From Agaribacterium haliotis (GTDB taxonomy: Bacteria; Pseudomonadota; Gammaproteobacteria; Pseudomonadales; Cellvibrionaceae): DNA of 64,000 nt. The stretch is from positions 496,126-560,125 of the forward strand of contig NZ_NKQJ01000001.1 of NCBI RefSeq assembly GCF_002312815.1, read 5' to 3'. Both the position numbers and the translations under genes were made by a program. Position 1 is the first letter of the stretch; every line of letters starts with the position of its first letter. Below, piece by piece: positions 54,794-63,010 of the stretch. Below the pieces are notes generated by a model that worked only from the letters and a program-made list of their open reading frames with translations, made no database searches and was not told the origin of the DNA.

Positions 54794-54943
54794 CTAACGA
54801 GCGTTTGCCGCTTCCTGGGTTGTATCAAAGTCGGTCGGCACTTCGTTGATCTTTTGCATGGCGTAACGCACGGCATACCCGAGAAAAACGCAGGTCAAAA
54901 CAACAATGATCAGGCTTAAAGTAATTACCCAGTCGATATACAT
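54794..54943 (-). CDS. 49-residue single-helix membrane protein
   Basis: A small gene that starts ATG at 54943 with GGAGGGGAT as a strong ribosome site and stops at 54794-54796. The product begins MYIDWVITLSLIIVVLTCVF, with one helix to about residue 26 (LGYAVRYAM), and ends in a soluble tail of about 20 residues. Its divergent neighbours are the heme O synthase and SCO1 genes. An FNR/ANR-like box lies 72 bases upstream. It is reminiscent of small subunits of terminal oxidases, but no homology is claimed. Confidence 0.72.
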   Translation of the reverse strand: MYIDWVITLSLIIVVLTCVFLGYAVRYAMQKINEVPTDFDTTQEAANAR

Positions 54944-55014
54944 ATCCCCTCCTATGTATTAGCACTACAAATTATTGCTCGTTTTCTATACTACTAAACA
55001 GGGGCAAGCGACTT

Positions 55015-55028
55015 TTGATCAGAGTCAA
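55015..55028. promoter_or_regulatory. FNR/ANR-like box
   Basis: TTGATCAGAGTCAA matches the TTGAT-N4-ATCAA consensus with one mismatch. On the minus strand a TAGTAT or TATAGA -10 box follows at 54985-54993. Its spacing puts the box near -41, class II, relative to the small membrane-protein gene. It may serve ctaB as well. Confidence 0.55.
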
Positions 55029-55108
55029 GCCTGGGCGGCGCCCAAGGCCATATTTACAGCGGGGCGCTGTGCCAAAAACTGGCGAACAACAATCAAAGAA
55101 CAACAATA

Positions 55109-55996
55109 ATGAATGATATTCTCAGTCAACAACGTCTGGCCGACTACCTCGAGCTGTGCAAACCCAGGGTACTCGCATTAATGCTGCTAACCTCTGCCAT
55201 TGGCATGCTGTTAGCCAGCGACGGTTGGGTCGCTCTCAATGCCCTTATATTTGGCAACCTGGGTATCGCTTTGCTCGCAGCATCCGCGGCAGCTATCAAC
55301 CACCTCGTCGATAAGCGTGTTGATCAGCATATGGGTAGAACCTTTAGTCGCCCCATTGCCCAGGGCCGCATTCAAGACCAACACGCTGCGGCGTTTGCCG
55401 CTGTGCTCGCCGCTCTGGGTTTTACCCTACTGTACACCTTGGTCAATGCACTTTGCGCCTGGTTAACACTCACCGCCTCCATTGGCTATGCCGTGGTGTA
55501 CAGCTTGTTTTTAAAACGCGCCACGCCTCAGAATATTGTTATCGGTGGTCTAGCTGGCGCGGCGCCCCCGCTGCTCGGCTGGACGGCTGTCAGCAACAGC
55601 GTTGAGCCTCAGGCACTGCTGCTAGTGTTAATTATCTGCGCGTGGACACCACCGCATTTTTGGGCTTTGGCCATCCACCGAAAAGAAGAGTACGCTCACG
55701 CAAAAATACCAATGTTGCCGGTGACTCACGGTGAGCGCTATACCAAGTTACAGGTTCTTCTCTATACGCTGATCCTGATTATCTGCTCACTGCTGCCTTA
55801 CCTTTGCCAGATGCAGGGCCTGCTTTATCTTGTTACCGCTTCGATTCTGGGTTTTATCTATTTAGTCGTGGTCATCCGAATGTGCGCAAGTCACAAGCGG
55901 CAACACAGCCTCGATGCGTTTTGGTACTCAATCATCTACCTCGGTTTACTGTTTGTTTTCATGCTGGTCGATCACTATTTACGCTTACTAAATTAA
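55109..55996 (+). CDS. cyoE: Protoheme IX farnesyltransferase (heme O synthase)
   Basis: A 295-residue polytopic membrane enzyme that farnesylates heme b to heme o for cytochrome oxidases. Prenyltransferase motifs are clear: AAINHLVDKRVDQHMGRTFSRPIAQG (the NxxxDxxxD box with DxxMxRT), and the late HFWALAIHRKEEYAHAKIPMLP. About nine helices are predicted. It sits 13 bases before an SCO1-like gene, as in many oxidase assembly regions, though no oxidase subunit is in the window. Confidence 0.95.
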   Translation: MNDILSQQRLADYLELCKPRVLALMLLTSAIGMLLASDGWVALNALIFGNLGIALLAASAAAINHLVDKRVDQHMGRTFSRPIAQGRIQDQHAAAFAAVLAALGFTLLYTLVNALCAWLTLTASIGYAVVYSLFLKRATPQNIVIGGLAGAAPPLLGWTAVSNSVEPQALLLVLIICAWTPPHFWALAIHRKEEYAHAKIPMLPVTHGERYTKLQVLLYTLILIICSLLPYLCQMQGLLYLVTASILGFIYLVVVIRMCASHKRQHSLDAFWYSIIYLGLLFVFMLVDHYLRLLN

Positions 55997-56009
55997 TAAG
56001 AGAAATAAA

Positions 56010-56696
56010 ATGCATATCGAGGCCGAACGCAGCGAGTTAAATTCAGCAGCAAAACAACAGCAACAAAAAAACATCTGGCTGACCGTCGTCGCCGTTATCG
56101 CACTAATGGCCTTATTTTTAGGCCTGTTTTTAAACAAAGCCTTGAGAGCAGAGCAGTTTGACAAACAGAGTTTACGCCAAAACGGGGTGCTTGTATTTGA
56201 ACAGGCAAGACAGGTAAAAAGCTTCACCCTGATAGACGAAAATCAACACGAGTTTTCAAAGGATCAGCTACTAGGGAAAACAAGCTTTATCTTTTTTGGC
56301 TTTACCCACTGTCCCGACATATGCCCAACAAGCCTCAGCGAACTCGCCCGCTTTTACAAAAAGCTAAATACCGAACAGCAGCTACAAACACAGTTGCTAT
56401 TTGTAAGCCTTGATCCCGAGCGCGATACACCGGCCGTATTAAAGCCTTATGTTGCGTATTTTGAAACGAGTTTTAAAGCTTTGAGCGGCGATTTTACCGA
56501 ACTAATGAAATTCAGTCGCAATGTAAATATTGCCTTCAACAAGGTTGCGCTCGCAGATGGCTACACCATCGACCACAGCGCTCAGGTGGTTATTCTAAAC
56601 AAGCACGGCGACTATGCGGGTTTTATCAAAGCGCCGCTGGAGCCGGAGTTCTTAGCCAGAGCTTTTCCTTCAATAAATGCGCAAATGCACCAGTAG
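56010..56696 (+). CDS. SCO1/SenC copper chaperone
   Basis: A 228-residue membrane-anchored thioredoxin-fold protein. One helix lies near residues 26-46. The copper-binding motif FFGFTHCPDICPTSL has CxxxC, and the third ligand His is in TIDHSAQVVIL. It assembles the CuA centre of cytochrome c oxidase. It follows cyoE directly. Its stop codon lies in a 13-bp hairpin (56685-56714). Confidence 0.94.
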   Translation: MHIEAERSELNSAAKQQQQKNIWLTVVAVIALMALFLGLFLNKALRAEQFDKQSLRQNGVLVFEQARQVKSFTLIDENQHEFSKDQLLGKTSFIFFGFTHCPDICPTSLSELARFYKKLNTEQQLQTQLLFVSLDPERDTPAVLKPYVAYFETSFKALSGDFTELMKFSRNVNIAFNKVALADGYTIDHSAQVVILNKHGDYAGFIKAPLEPEFLARAFPSINAQMHQ

Positions 56697-56714
56697 CCAG
56701 AGCTACTGGTGCAT
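56685..56714. other. 13-bp hairpin over the SCO1 stop codon
   Basis: ATGCACCAGTAGC and GCTACTGGTGCAT form a perfect 13-bp stem with a 4-base loop (CAGA). The TAG stop codon is inside the stem. There is no T tract on either side, so it may stabilise the two converging mRNAs, or terminate inefficiently. Confidence 0.7.
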
Positions 56715-56732
56715 ACAAAGGGCGTAAAAAGA

Positions 56733-58088
56733 TTATTTTAAGACAACAAAAAACGAGCGGCCGTTGCGGGCGATACGCAGCAGTATTTGCTCATCGTTTG
56801 AGCCAACCAACTGCTTGAGTTGCTCAACCGATGCTACCGACTTTCTGTTAACGCTGTAAATCACGTCGCCGGGGCGCAGGCCGGCGTAGCTCATTGGGGA
56901 ACTCGGTGCCAATCTGACCACAACCACACCGTTGCCATCGTTGGCGTTTTCAAGCACCGCACCCTCAAACAGGGGGTTGGTTTTGCCGCTGACCGACATG
57001 CTTTCACCGGGCTCGCCAATTTTAACCTTGTAGGTCTTTTCTTTGCCATCGCGCAACACCGTAACTTTCACACTGTCGCCGATTTTGCGCATGCCGATCT
57101 GGCTGCGAAGCTGAGAGGTCGAGGCAGTCGCTTCACCGTTCACCGCAATAATAATATCGCCGGGCTCAAGACCCGCTTTTTGCGCTGGAGTATCGTCAAA
57201 TACACCGGTAATTAACACGCCTTGCTGACCATTTTTCAGGTCAAAAGCCTTTTGCAAATCCGCGCTGATATCCTGAATGCCAACACCAATCACACCGCGC
57301 TTCACTTCTCCACTTTCGAGAATTTGCTCCATACTGGCCTTGGCCATATTGACCGGAATGGCAAAACCAATTCCGACATTGCCCCCGGCAGGAGAAATAA
57401 TTGCCGTGTTAATACCGACCAGCTCACCGCGCAAGTTCACCAGCGCACCGCCGCTGTTCCCCGGGTTGATCGACGCATCGGTCTGAATAAAGCTCTCATA
57501 GCCCTCTATGCCCAGACCGCTGCGGCCGAGCGCCGAGACGATACCTGTGGTCACCGTTTGGCCGAGACCAAAGGGGTTGCCAATTGCCACCACAAAATCC
57601 CCAACCTCAAGCACATCAGAGTCGCTGAGCTTTACATCAGTAAGTTTAGAGGCGTCAATTTTTAATATGGCAATATCGAGCTCGGGATCAGAACCGGCAA
57701 GCTCAGCTTCGTAAGTGCGGCCATCTATCAGGTGCACCTGAATTTCGTCAGCGTCTTTGATTACGTGATAGTTGGTCATGACAACCCCGTCTTTAGCATC
57801 GACAATAACACCGGATCCAGCGCTTTGCTGCCTGCGCTGAGGGCGATTATCTTGCTGGGGCTGGCGCGGCTCACCAAAAAAATGGCGAAAATACGGGTCG
57901 TTCATTAGCGGGTTATAGGCCTGCTTGCGCGTTGAATACGTGGCAATATTCACCACCGCAGGATTTACCTGCTTTAACATCGGTGCCAACGTTGGCAGGG
58001 ACTGGCCGTCACCGGTGTGCGACGGCAACGCGGCAAAGGCCGAACTTGCAAATAGACCAAGTACAAGCGCAACAATTGCTTTACGCAT
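56733..58088 (-). CDS. DegP/DegQ-type periplasmic serine protease
   Basis: A 451-residue trypsin-like protease with signal peptide ending at SSAFAAL. The catalytic triad is visible: His in MTNYHVIKDADEI, Asp in PELDIAILKID, and Ser in INPGNSGGALV. Two PDZ domains follow at about residues 255-345 and 360-451. It degrades misfolded periplasmic proteins, as DegQ/MucD do. GGAGAAG lies before the ATG at 58088. The choice among DegP, DegQ and MucD is not made here. Confidence 0.93.
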   Translation of the reverse strand: MRKAIVALVLGLFASSAFAALPSHTGDGQSLPTLAPMLKQVNPAVVNIATYSTRKQAYNPLMNDPYFRHFFGEPRQPQQDNRPQRRQQSAGSGVIVDAKDGVVMTNYHVIKDADEIQVHLIDGRTYEAELAGSDPELDIAILKIDASKLTDVKLSDSDVLEVGDFVVAIGNPFGLGQTVTTGIVSALGRSGLGIEGYESFIQTDASINPGNSGGALVNLRGELVGINTAIISPAGGNVGIGFAIPVNMAKASMEQILESGEVKRGVIGVGIQDISADLQKAFDLKNGQQGVLITGVFDDTPAQKAGLEPGDIIIAVNGEATASTSQLRSQIGMRKIGDSVKVTVLRDGKEKTYKVKIGEPGESMSVSGKTNPLFEGAVLENANDGNGVVVVRLAPSSPMSYAGLRPGDVIYSVNRKSVASVEQLKQLVGSNDEQILLRIARNGRSFFVVLK

Positions 58089-58244
58089 TGGAACTTCTCC
58101 TGTTTTTTGAAGTTTGTTTTTCTAAGGTTTGGCTTTGGACTTTGTATTGACGCTTTAAGTTCCATCTTCCGGCTACGGCATTTGCCACTTTAATGGCCAC
58201 AGCCCCACCGCCTTGTTTGCGGCCATCTCAACCCGACATTAAGC

Positions 58245-59126
58245 TCAGCCGGCCGCTCGGCGCTGCAGCCAACTCTCATAAAAGGCCACACCGACAATCA
58301 GCGCACCACCTAAATACACCGGCCCCGCCGGTAGCTCGCCGAGAACCCACCAGGCAATCACAACAACAATTAGCGGCTGCACACAGCTAATCATGGATAC
58401 CGACTTAGCCGGCAGCGATTTAAAACTCTGTACAAAAAGAGTGTGGCCAACCGCCGTGACCAGTAGCGCCAGAATGAGTAAATTTAACCAATCGCGCGAC
58501 TCAAACGCTGCAAGCTGCTGCCACGAAAGCAGCGGCGTGAAGACAAGAGCAACCACACACACCTGATAAAACATGAGTGTGGCCGAGTTTAAGTCGGCGA
58601 AATAATATTTTTGGCCGAGATTGCGAAGACTGAGCAAAAACGCAGACAGCAAACCCCAGAGTACCCCGTAAAGGTAGTCGTTTGCCTTCAGTTGCAACAG
58701 TTCACTGACGTTATCGACAAGCAGTAGCGCGACACCAAACAGTACAACCAGCGCTAGCACTAAATCCCGAAACAAAAGCTTGTGCCGCCCCCACAGCGGC
58801 TCGAGCAAAACCGTCATCATCGGATAGACAAAAATAGCCAGGGTCCCGACGGCCACCGTACTCGATTGCATTGCTTTAAAATAACTTGCCCAGTGGCAGC
58901 CCATCAACAGTCCCAACAGCAGCACACCGAAGACTTGCCGCAAGCCGCGCAAACGCAGAGAAACCTTTAGCAACTTAACAATAAGCAATAAAAAAAGCGC
59001 TGCAAAAACACAGCGCAACTGAGTGATTGACAGCGCATCGGCAGGTAATAACTTGGAGAAAACACCGGCGCCGGCCATCAGCAGGTTCGCCAGGTACAAC
59101 AACAAAAGCGCAGAGTGGCTGCGCAT
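58245..59126 (-). CDS. EamA (DMT) family transporter
   Basis: A 293-residue membrane protein with about ten helices in two EamA repeats. The first starts LLYLANLLMAGAGVFSKLLPADALSITQLR, and the second covers GLLSAFLLSLRNLGQKYYF to VAFYESWLQRR. Substrates in this family are metabolites such as amino acids and cannot be read here. GGAGG lies before the ATG at 59126. It stands alone between the Deg protease and glucokinase. Confidence 0.88.
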   Translation of the reverse strand: MRSHSALLLLYLANLLMAGAGVFSKLLPADALSITQLRCVFAALFLLLIVKLLKVSLRLRGLRQVFGVLLLGLLMGCHWASYFKAMQSSTVAVGTLAIFVYPMMTVLLEPLWGRHKLLFRDLVLALVVLFGVALLLVDNVSELLQLKANDYLYGVLWGLLSAFLLSLRNLGQKYYFADLNSATLMFYQVCVVALVFTPLLSWQQLAAFESRDWLNLLILALLVTAVGHTLFVQSFKSLPAKSVSMISCVQPLIVVVIAWWVLGELPAGPVYLGGALIVGVAFYESWLQRRAAG

Positions 59127-59188
59127 ATACCGCCTCCATTAGGGAAGATTTAATAGCGTGACAAAGTAAAGTACGCGGCGCAGCTAAG

Positions 59189-60160
59189 TTATTGGCTGTT
59201 GAGCGTCTGCTCCATCCACGCGGCCGCACCGTGAAAAGCCGGTAGCTCGTGCACCATAACATCGACGGGAATATCGGCGAGGTAGTGGCTCATCACCCCT
59301 TTATTTAAAAAGCGTTCCTTAAAGAGGCTTTTACGCAGATAGTCAACAAACCTTGGCACGATGCCCCCACAAAGATATACACCGCCCTTGGCCCCGTAAG
59401 TCAGCGCTAAGTTCGAGGCAACGGTGCCCATAAACGCGCAAAACTGATCAAGCGCCTTGCGACACAGTACATCACTGTTGTCGAGGCCTCGCTGACTGAT
59501 TTCATGTGCGGCGAGGGCTTCGGCCGACTGACCTTCGAGTTCGGCAAATGCCTTATAAAGGTTAATCAAGCCCGGGCCGCTCAGGCACATCTCAGCTGAG
59601 ACATAGGCGTGTTGTCGCAGCATTAGCTTTAACAGTTCGGCTTCTTCAATTGTTGCCGGCCCCAAAGTCACGTGCCCGCCTTCAGACGGGATCGGCAACC
59701 AATAGCGCCCATCGTGACAGAGTCCGGCGACACCGAGCCCGGTACCAGCGCCACAAATGGCCTTGTTGCCGTGTTTCTGGCGCGAACCGGGGAGCACGTA
59801 GTTTAAGCTCTCACCCTTGAGAATGGAGCTCGCCATCGCCATCGCGGTAAAATCATTAATGGCATTAAACGCTTGCAAATCGAAACGCTGCTTTAATTCC
59901 CGCTGAGAGAAATGCCACGGTAGGTTGGTCATTTTGACTGCGTCACCATCAATAGGCCCTGCAATCGCCACGCAAGCCGCGTGAGGTTTGACGCCGTCGA
60001 GCTGGGCGAGATAATCCTCCATGACCAAGTCAAAATTAGCGAACTCAGAGCCTTTGTAGATGCGAGTGCACTTAAGTTGAAACTCGCCGTCCAATTTATC
60101 CGTGACAAGCGCAAAACGAGCGTTGGTGCCACCGACATCGGCGACAATAAAGGGGTACAT
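59189..60160 (-). CDS. glk: Glucokinase
   Basis: A 323-residue ATP-dependent kinase that phosphorylates glucose. The N-terminus has the phosphate-binding VADVGGTNARFALVTD. The substrate-binding INDFTAMAMAS holds the catalytic Asp, and GAGTGLGVAGLCHDG and PSEGGHVTLGPATIEE follow. The C-terminal KGGVYLCGGIVPRF closes the ATP site. AAGGATGGGTT lies before the ATG. Confidence 0.95.
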   Translation of the reverse strand: MYPFIVADVGGTNARFALVTDKLDGEFQLKCTRIYKGSEFANFDLVMEDYLAQLDGVKPHAACVAIAGPIDGDAVKMTNLPWHFSQRELKQRFDLQAFNAINDFTAMAMASSILKGESLNYVLPGSRQKHGNKAICGAGTGLGVAGLCHDGRYWLPIPSEGGHVTLGPATIEEAELLKLMLRQHAYVSAEMCLSGPGLINLYKAFAELEGQSAEALAAHEISQRGLDNSDVLCRKALDQFCAFMGTVASNLALTYGAKGGVYLCGGIVPRFVDYLRKSLFKERFLNKGVMSHYLADIPVDVMVHELPAFHGAAAWMEQTLNSQ

Positions 60161-60291
60161 AACCCATCCTTCTGTTAGTTGTCCTAAGCTCGATTCTGCA
60201 AAGGGCCCAATGCCCAGTCAAGCGATTACGTCGCCCCAGAGCCAATGAATTTACGCCATACGTATGCGTGTCAACGCCCTTTAGATAAAAG

Positions 60292-60319
60292 TTGACAAGC
60301 ACAACAAAATACGGATAAT
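60292..60319 (+). promoter_or_regulatory. rpsT: Sigma-70 promoter of rpsT
   Basis: TTGACA at 60292-60297 and GATAAT at 60314-60319 are 16 bases apart, a near-consensus promoter, leaving a leader of about 85 bases before the GTG at 60411. Confidence 0.75.
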
Positions 60320-60410
60320 ACCGCGACCTTGCGCACCGACTCGGCCAGCTTCGCTGGTTACAAGTCAGCAGCGCAAAGCAATTCACAGGTAATTTTACAG
60401 GAGCTACGCG

Positions 60411-60677
60411 GTGGCAAACTCACCTCAAGCACGTAAACGCGCTCGTCAAAACGACAAAGCTCGTCAGCACAATGCCAGCTTGCGCTCTATGGTTCGCACC
60501 TACCTCAAAAAAGTAGTGGCGGCAATTGAAGCCGGCGACGCCGAAGCAGCCAAAGCAGCTTATGCAGCGGCCGTTCCCGTTCTCGATCGCGTGGCCGATA
60601 AGGGCGTCTTTCACAAGAACAAAGCCGCTCGCCATAAGAGCCGCCTGAACGCTCAAATCAAAGCTCTGGCAGCTTAA
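60411..60677 (+). CDS. rpsT: 30S ribosomal protein S20
   Basis: An 88-residue basic protein that binds 16S rRNA. It reads [20 protein letters not shown] after the start, ending [21 protein letters not shown]. The start is GTG 60411, with AGGAG upstream; S20 genes often use weak start codons, part of their autoregulation. It is a single-gene transcript. Confidence 0.98.
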   Translation: MANSPQARKRARQNDKARQHNASLRSMVRTYLKKVVAAIEAGDAEAAKAAYAAAVPVLDRVADKGVFHKNKAARHKSRLNAQIKALAA

Positions 60678-60691
60678 TTGATTTGCAGCTT

Positions 60692-60734
60692 CAAGCATAA
60701 AAAAACCGGCCTTGGCCGGTTTTTTTATGCTTGA
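60692..60734. terminator. Bidirectional terminator between rpsT and hisC
   Basis: A 20-bp stem with a TT loop: AAAAAACCGGCC and GGCCGGTTTTTT, extended outward by TCAAGCAT and ATGCTTGA. It has T tracts on both strands and sits at the convergence of rpsT and hisC. Confidence 0.9.
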
Positions 60735-60753
60735 GATTTACCCACAACAACAA

Positions 60754-61809
60754 TTAAGGCAACACAGATGCCAGCACCTGCATCAGCGCTTGAGTTTGCG
60801 ACAAGGTGCCGAGCGTAATACGCAAACCCTTGCGCCCCGAAGCATCGTCCTTTGGCCTTACCAATATGCCCGCCGCCCTCAAAGCGTGTTCAACGGCCTC
60901 TGCATCGTCAAAAAAGACCCAGATAAAGTTGGCCGAGCTCGGCCAGTAATCGAGCCCATGACGATCAAGAAAAGCCTCAAATTCGGGCTTGCTCTTTTGC
61001 ATGACCTCATCAATATACGCTTCGATTGTCTGCCTGTGCTTAAACGCCGAGTTCAGCGCAACAATTGCCAACTGATTGACATCGTAAGGGCCGCGAACTT
61101 TGAGCAGCTCGTCGATATTGGCCTTCGCACTAACCACGTAACCCAAGCGCAATGAAGGCAAACCCCAGGTCTTGCTAAACGTGCGCGTGACAATGATATT
61201 TGGATATTGCTCAACCAAGTCGACAACCGAAATACCACAGTATTCAAAATAACACTCATCAACCAAGATAGCGGCACGAGGTGCAGCTTTAGCCAACCGC
61301 ACAATCGCCTCACGCGAGACACTGGTGGCACTCGGGTTATTTGGGTTCGACACCACCACAACCCGCGTCTTAGCATTGATTAGCCCCAGTACCTTATCAA
61401 GCGGATAACCCCGGTCTCGGCTGTATTGAGGCTGGTGCACCTGCGCCGCCTCAATTGCCGCAGACTGCAAATACATCGGAAAACTTGGCCCCGGCACAAT
61501 AACCTCTGAGCCGGGCTCGCAACAGCAGCGAAACACCAGGTCGATACCTTGATCGGAGCCGTTAGTGATCATCACCTGGGCCGCCGCAACTTGACAGTAG
61601 TCGGCAATCTGATCACAAATATCACCGTAGCTCGGATACATCTGCAAACGCCCGGCAAGCACCCACTCGGCAATATCGCGAGCAATCTCATCGGCGACAG
61701 GCACGGTGCGCTCATTAAAATCAAGCAAGGTAAAACGCTCGGGATCGCGGCCATCGAGTGGCGGCTTGTACGTACCCATCTTGTAGATGTGCTGCTTAAA
61801 TAAAGCCAT
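60754..61809 (-). CDS. hisC: Histidinol-phosphate aminotransferase-like PLP enzyme
   Basis: A 351-residue fold-type I aminotransferase. It starts [26 protein letters not shown], has VITNGSDQGIDLVF, VVVSNPNNPSA, and the PLP Lys in TRTFSKTWGLPSLRLGYVV. C-terminal SANFIWVFFDDA and GLRITLG are typical of HisC. Its start overlaps proB by one base (TAATG). The pairing with proB is not a his operon, so another amino acid substrate is possible. Confidence 0.85.
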   Translation of the reverse strand: MALFKQHIYKMGTYKPPLDGRDPERFTLLDFNERTVPVADEIARDIAEWVLAGRLQMYPSYGDICDQIADYCQVAAAQVMITNGSDQGIDLVFRCCCEPGSEVIVPGPSFPMYLQSAAIEAAQVHQPQYSRDRGYPLDKVLGLINAKTRVVVVSNPNNPSATSVSREAIVRLAKAAPRAAILVDECYFEYCGISVVDLVEQYPNIIVTRTFSKTWGLPSLRLGYVVSAKANIDELLKVRGPYDVNQLAIVALNSAFKHRQTIEAYIDEVMQKSKPEFEAFLDRHGLDYWPSSANFIWVFFDDAEAVEHALRAAGILVRPKDDASGRKGLRITLGTLSQTQALMQVLASVLP

Positions 61810-62930
61810 TAGCTCAATACCAGGTTATCGCGGTGAATAAGCTCGTCATAATCGCTATAACCAAGCAACTTTTCTATTTCACCACTTGCATGACCGACAA
61901 TCTTTCGAGCGTCGTCACTGCTGTAATTCACCAAGCCGCGAGCAACCTCGTTGCCCTCGGCATCGCGGCACACCACCAGCTCACCGCGAGTAAAATACCC
62001 GACAACGGTTTTGACTCCGACCGGCAACAAGCTGCGGCCCTTATCTCTGAGCACGCGGACAGCGCCATCGTCGAGAATCAACACCCCGCGACTTTGCAGC
62101 TGACCCGCCAGCCAGCGCTTGCGCGCAGCCAGCGGTTGTTGTGACGCATATAGCAAGGTGCCGATCATGGCGCCCTGCGCAAGCTCTAAGATTGCGTTGT
62201 CGACGCGGCCGCCGACAATAATGGTATCGGCGCCGGAGCGAGCTGCCAGGCGCGCAGCACGCACCTTACTGACCATGCCCCCGCGCCCGAGCAATGAGCT
62301 CGAACCGGCCATCTGATCCAACTCAGGATCGTGAGCCGAGCGCTCATATATAATCTGCGCCAAGGCATTTTGGCGCGGATCACTGTCGTACATCGCCTCC
62401 TGGTCCGTCAGAATGCACAGTGTATCGGCCTCAAGCAAGTTGGCCACCAGCGCACCGAGCGTATCGTTGTCACCAAAGCGAATTTCGTCAGTCACCACCG
62501 TGTCATTCTCATTAATGATCGGCACAACGCCCATCGAACACAGTGTGCGGATGGTAGAGCGCGCATTTAAATAGCGCTGACGACTGCCAAGATCATCGTG
62601 ATCTAACAAGATCTGCGCGGTTTTTAAGTTGTAGCGCGCAAACGCCTGCTCGTAAGCCTGCACCAACACACTCTGCCCCACCGCCGCACACGCTTGCTGC
62701 TCGTGAATTGTTTTGGGTCGAGTGTCAAAACCAAGGCGAGTCATACCAGCGGCTACAGCGCCAGAGCTGACAATCACCACCTCATAACCGCGCTTTGTCA
62801 GTGCGGCCACCTGCCTTACCCACTCGGTAATAGCACTACTATCGAGCCCCTTGCCATCGTTGGTCAGCAGCGCGCTGCCAATTTTCACCACCCAGCGGCG
62901 GCTCTGTTTAATTTGATTGCGTCTAGACAT
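61809..62930 (-). CDS. proB: Glutamate 5-kinase
   Basis: A 373-residue kinase for the first step of proline synthesis. The amino acid kinase domain has [19 protein letters not shown] and [19 protein letters not shown], then [20 protein letters not shown] and [21 protein letters not shown]-terminal PUA domain begins about residue 280. The start is ATG 62930 (MSRRNQ), because the longer frame to 63005 has no supporting features. It lies 80 bases after obgE, the usual obgE-proB neighbourhood. Confidence 0.95.
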   Translation of the reverse strand: MSRRNQIKQSRRWVVKIGSALLTNDGKGLDSSAITEWVRQVAALTKRGYEVVIVSSGAVAAGMTRLGFDTRPKTIHEQQACAAVGQSVLVQAYEQAFARYNLKTAQILLDHDDLGSRQRYLNARSTIRTLCSMGVVPIINENDTVVTDEIRFGDNDTLGALVANLLEADTLCILTDQEAMYDSDPRQNALAQIIYERSAHDPELDQMAGSSSLLGRGGMVSKVRAARLAARSGADTIIVGGRVDNAILELAQGAMIGTLLYASQQPLAARKRWLAGQLQSRGVLILDDGAVRVLRDKGRSLLPVGVKTVVGYFTRGELVVCRDAEGNEVARGLVNYSSDDARKIVGHASGEIEKLLGYSDYDELIHRDNLVLS

Positions 62931-63010
62931 TCGCCCAGCTATTCCATGTACTGCTGTATCAATTCGAAAAACACACCTGAAGGCGCCGGCACCAGCCGGC
63001 GACAAAAACG

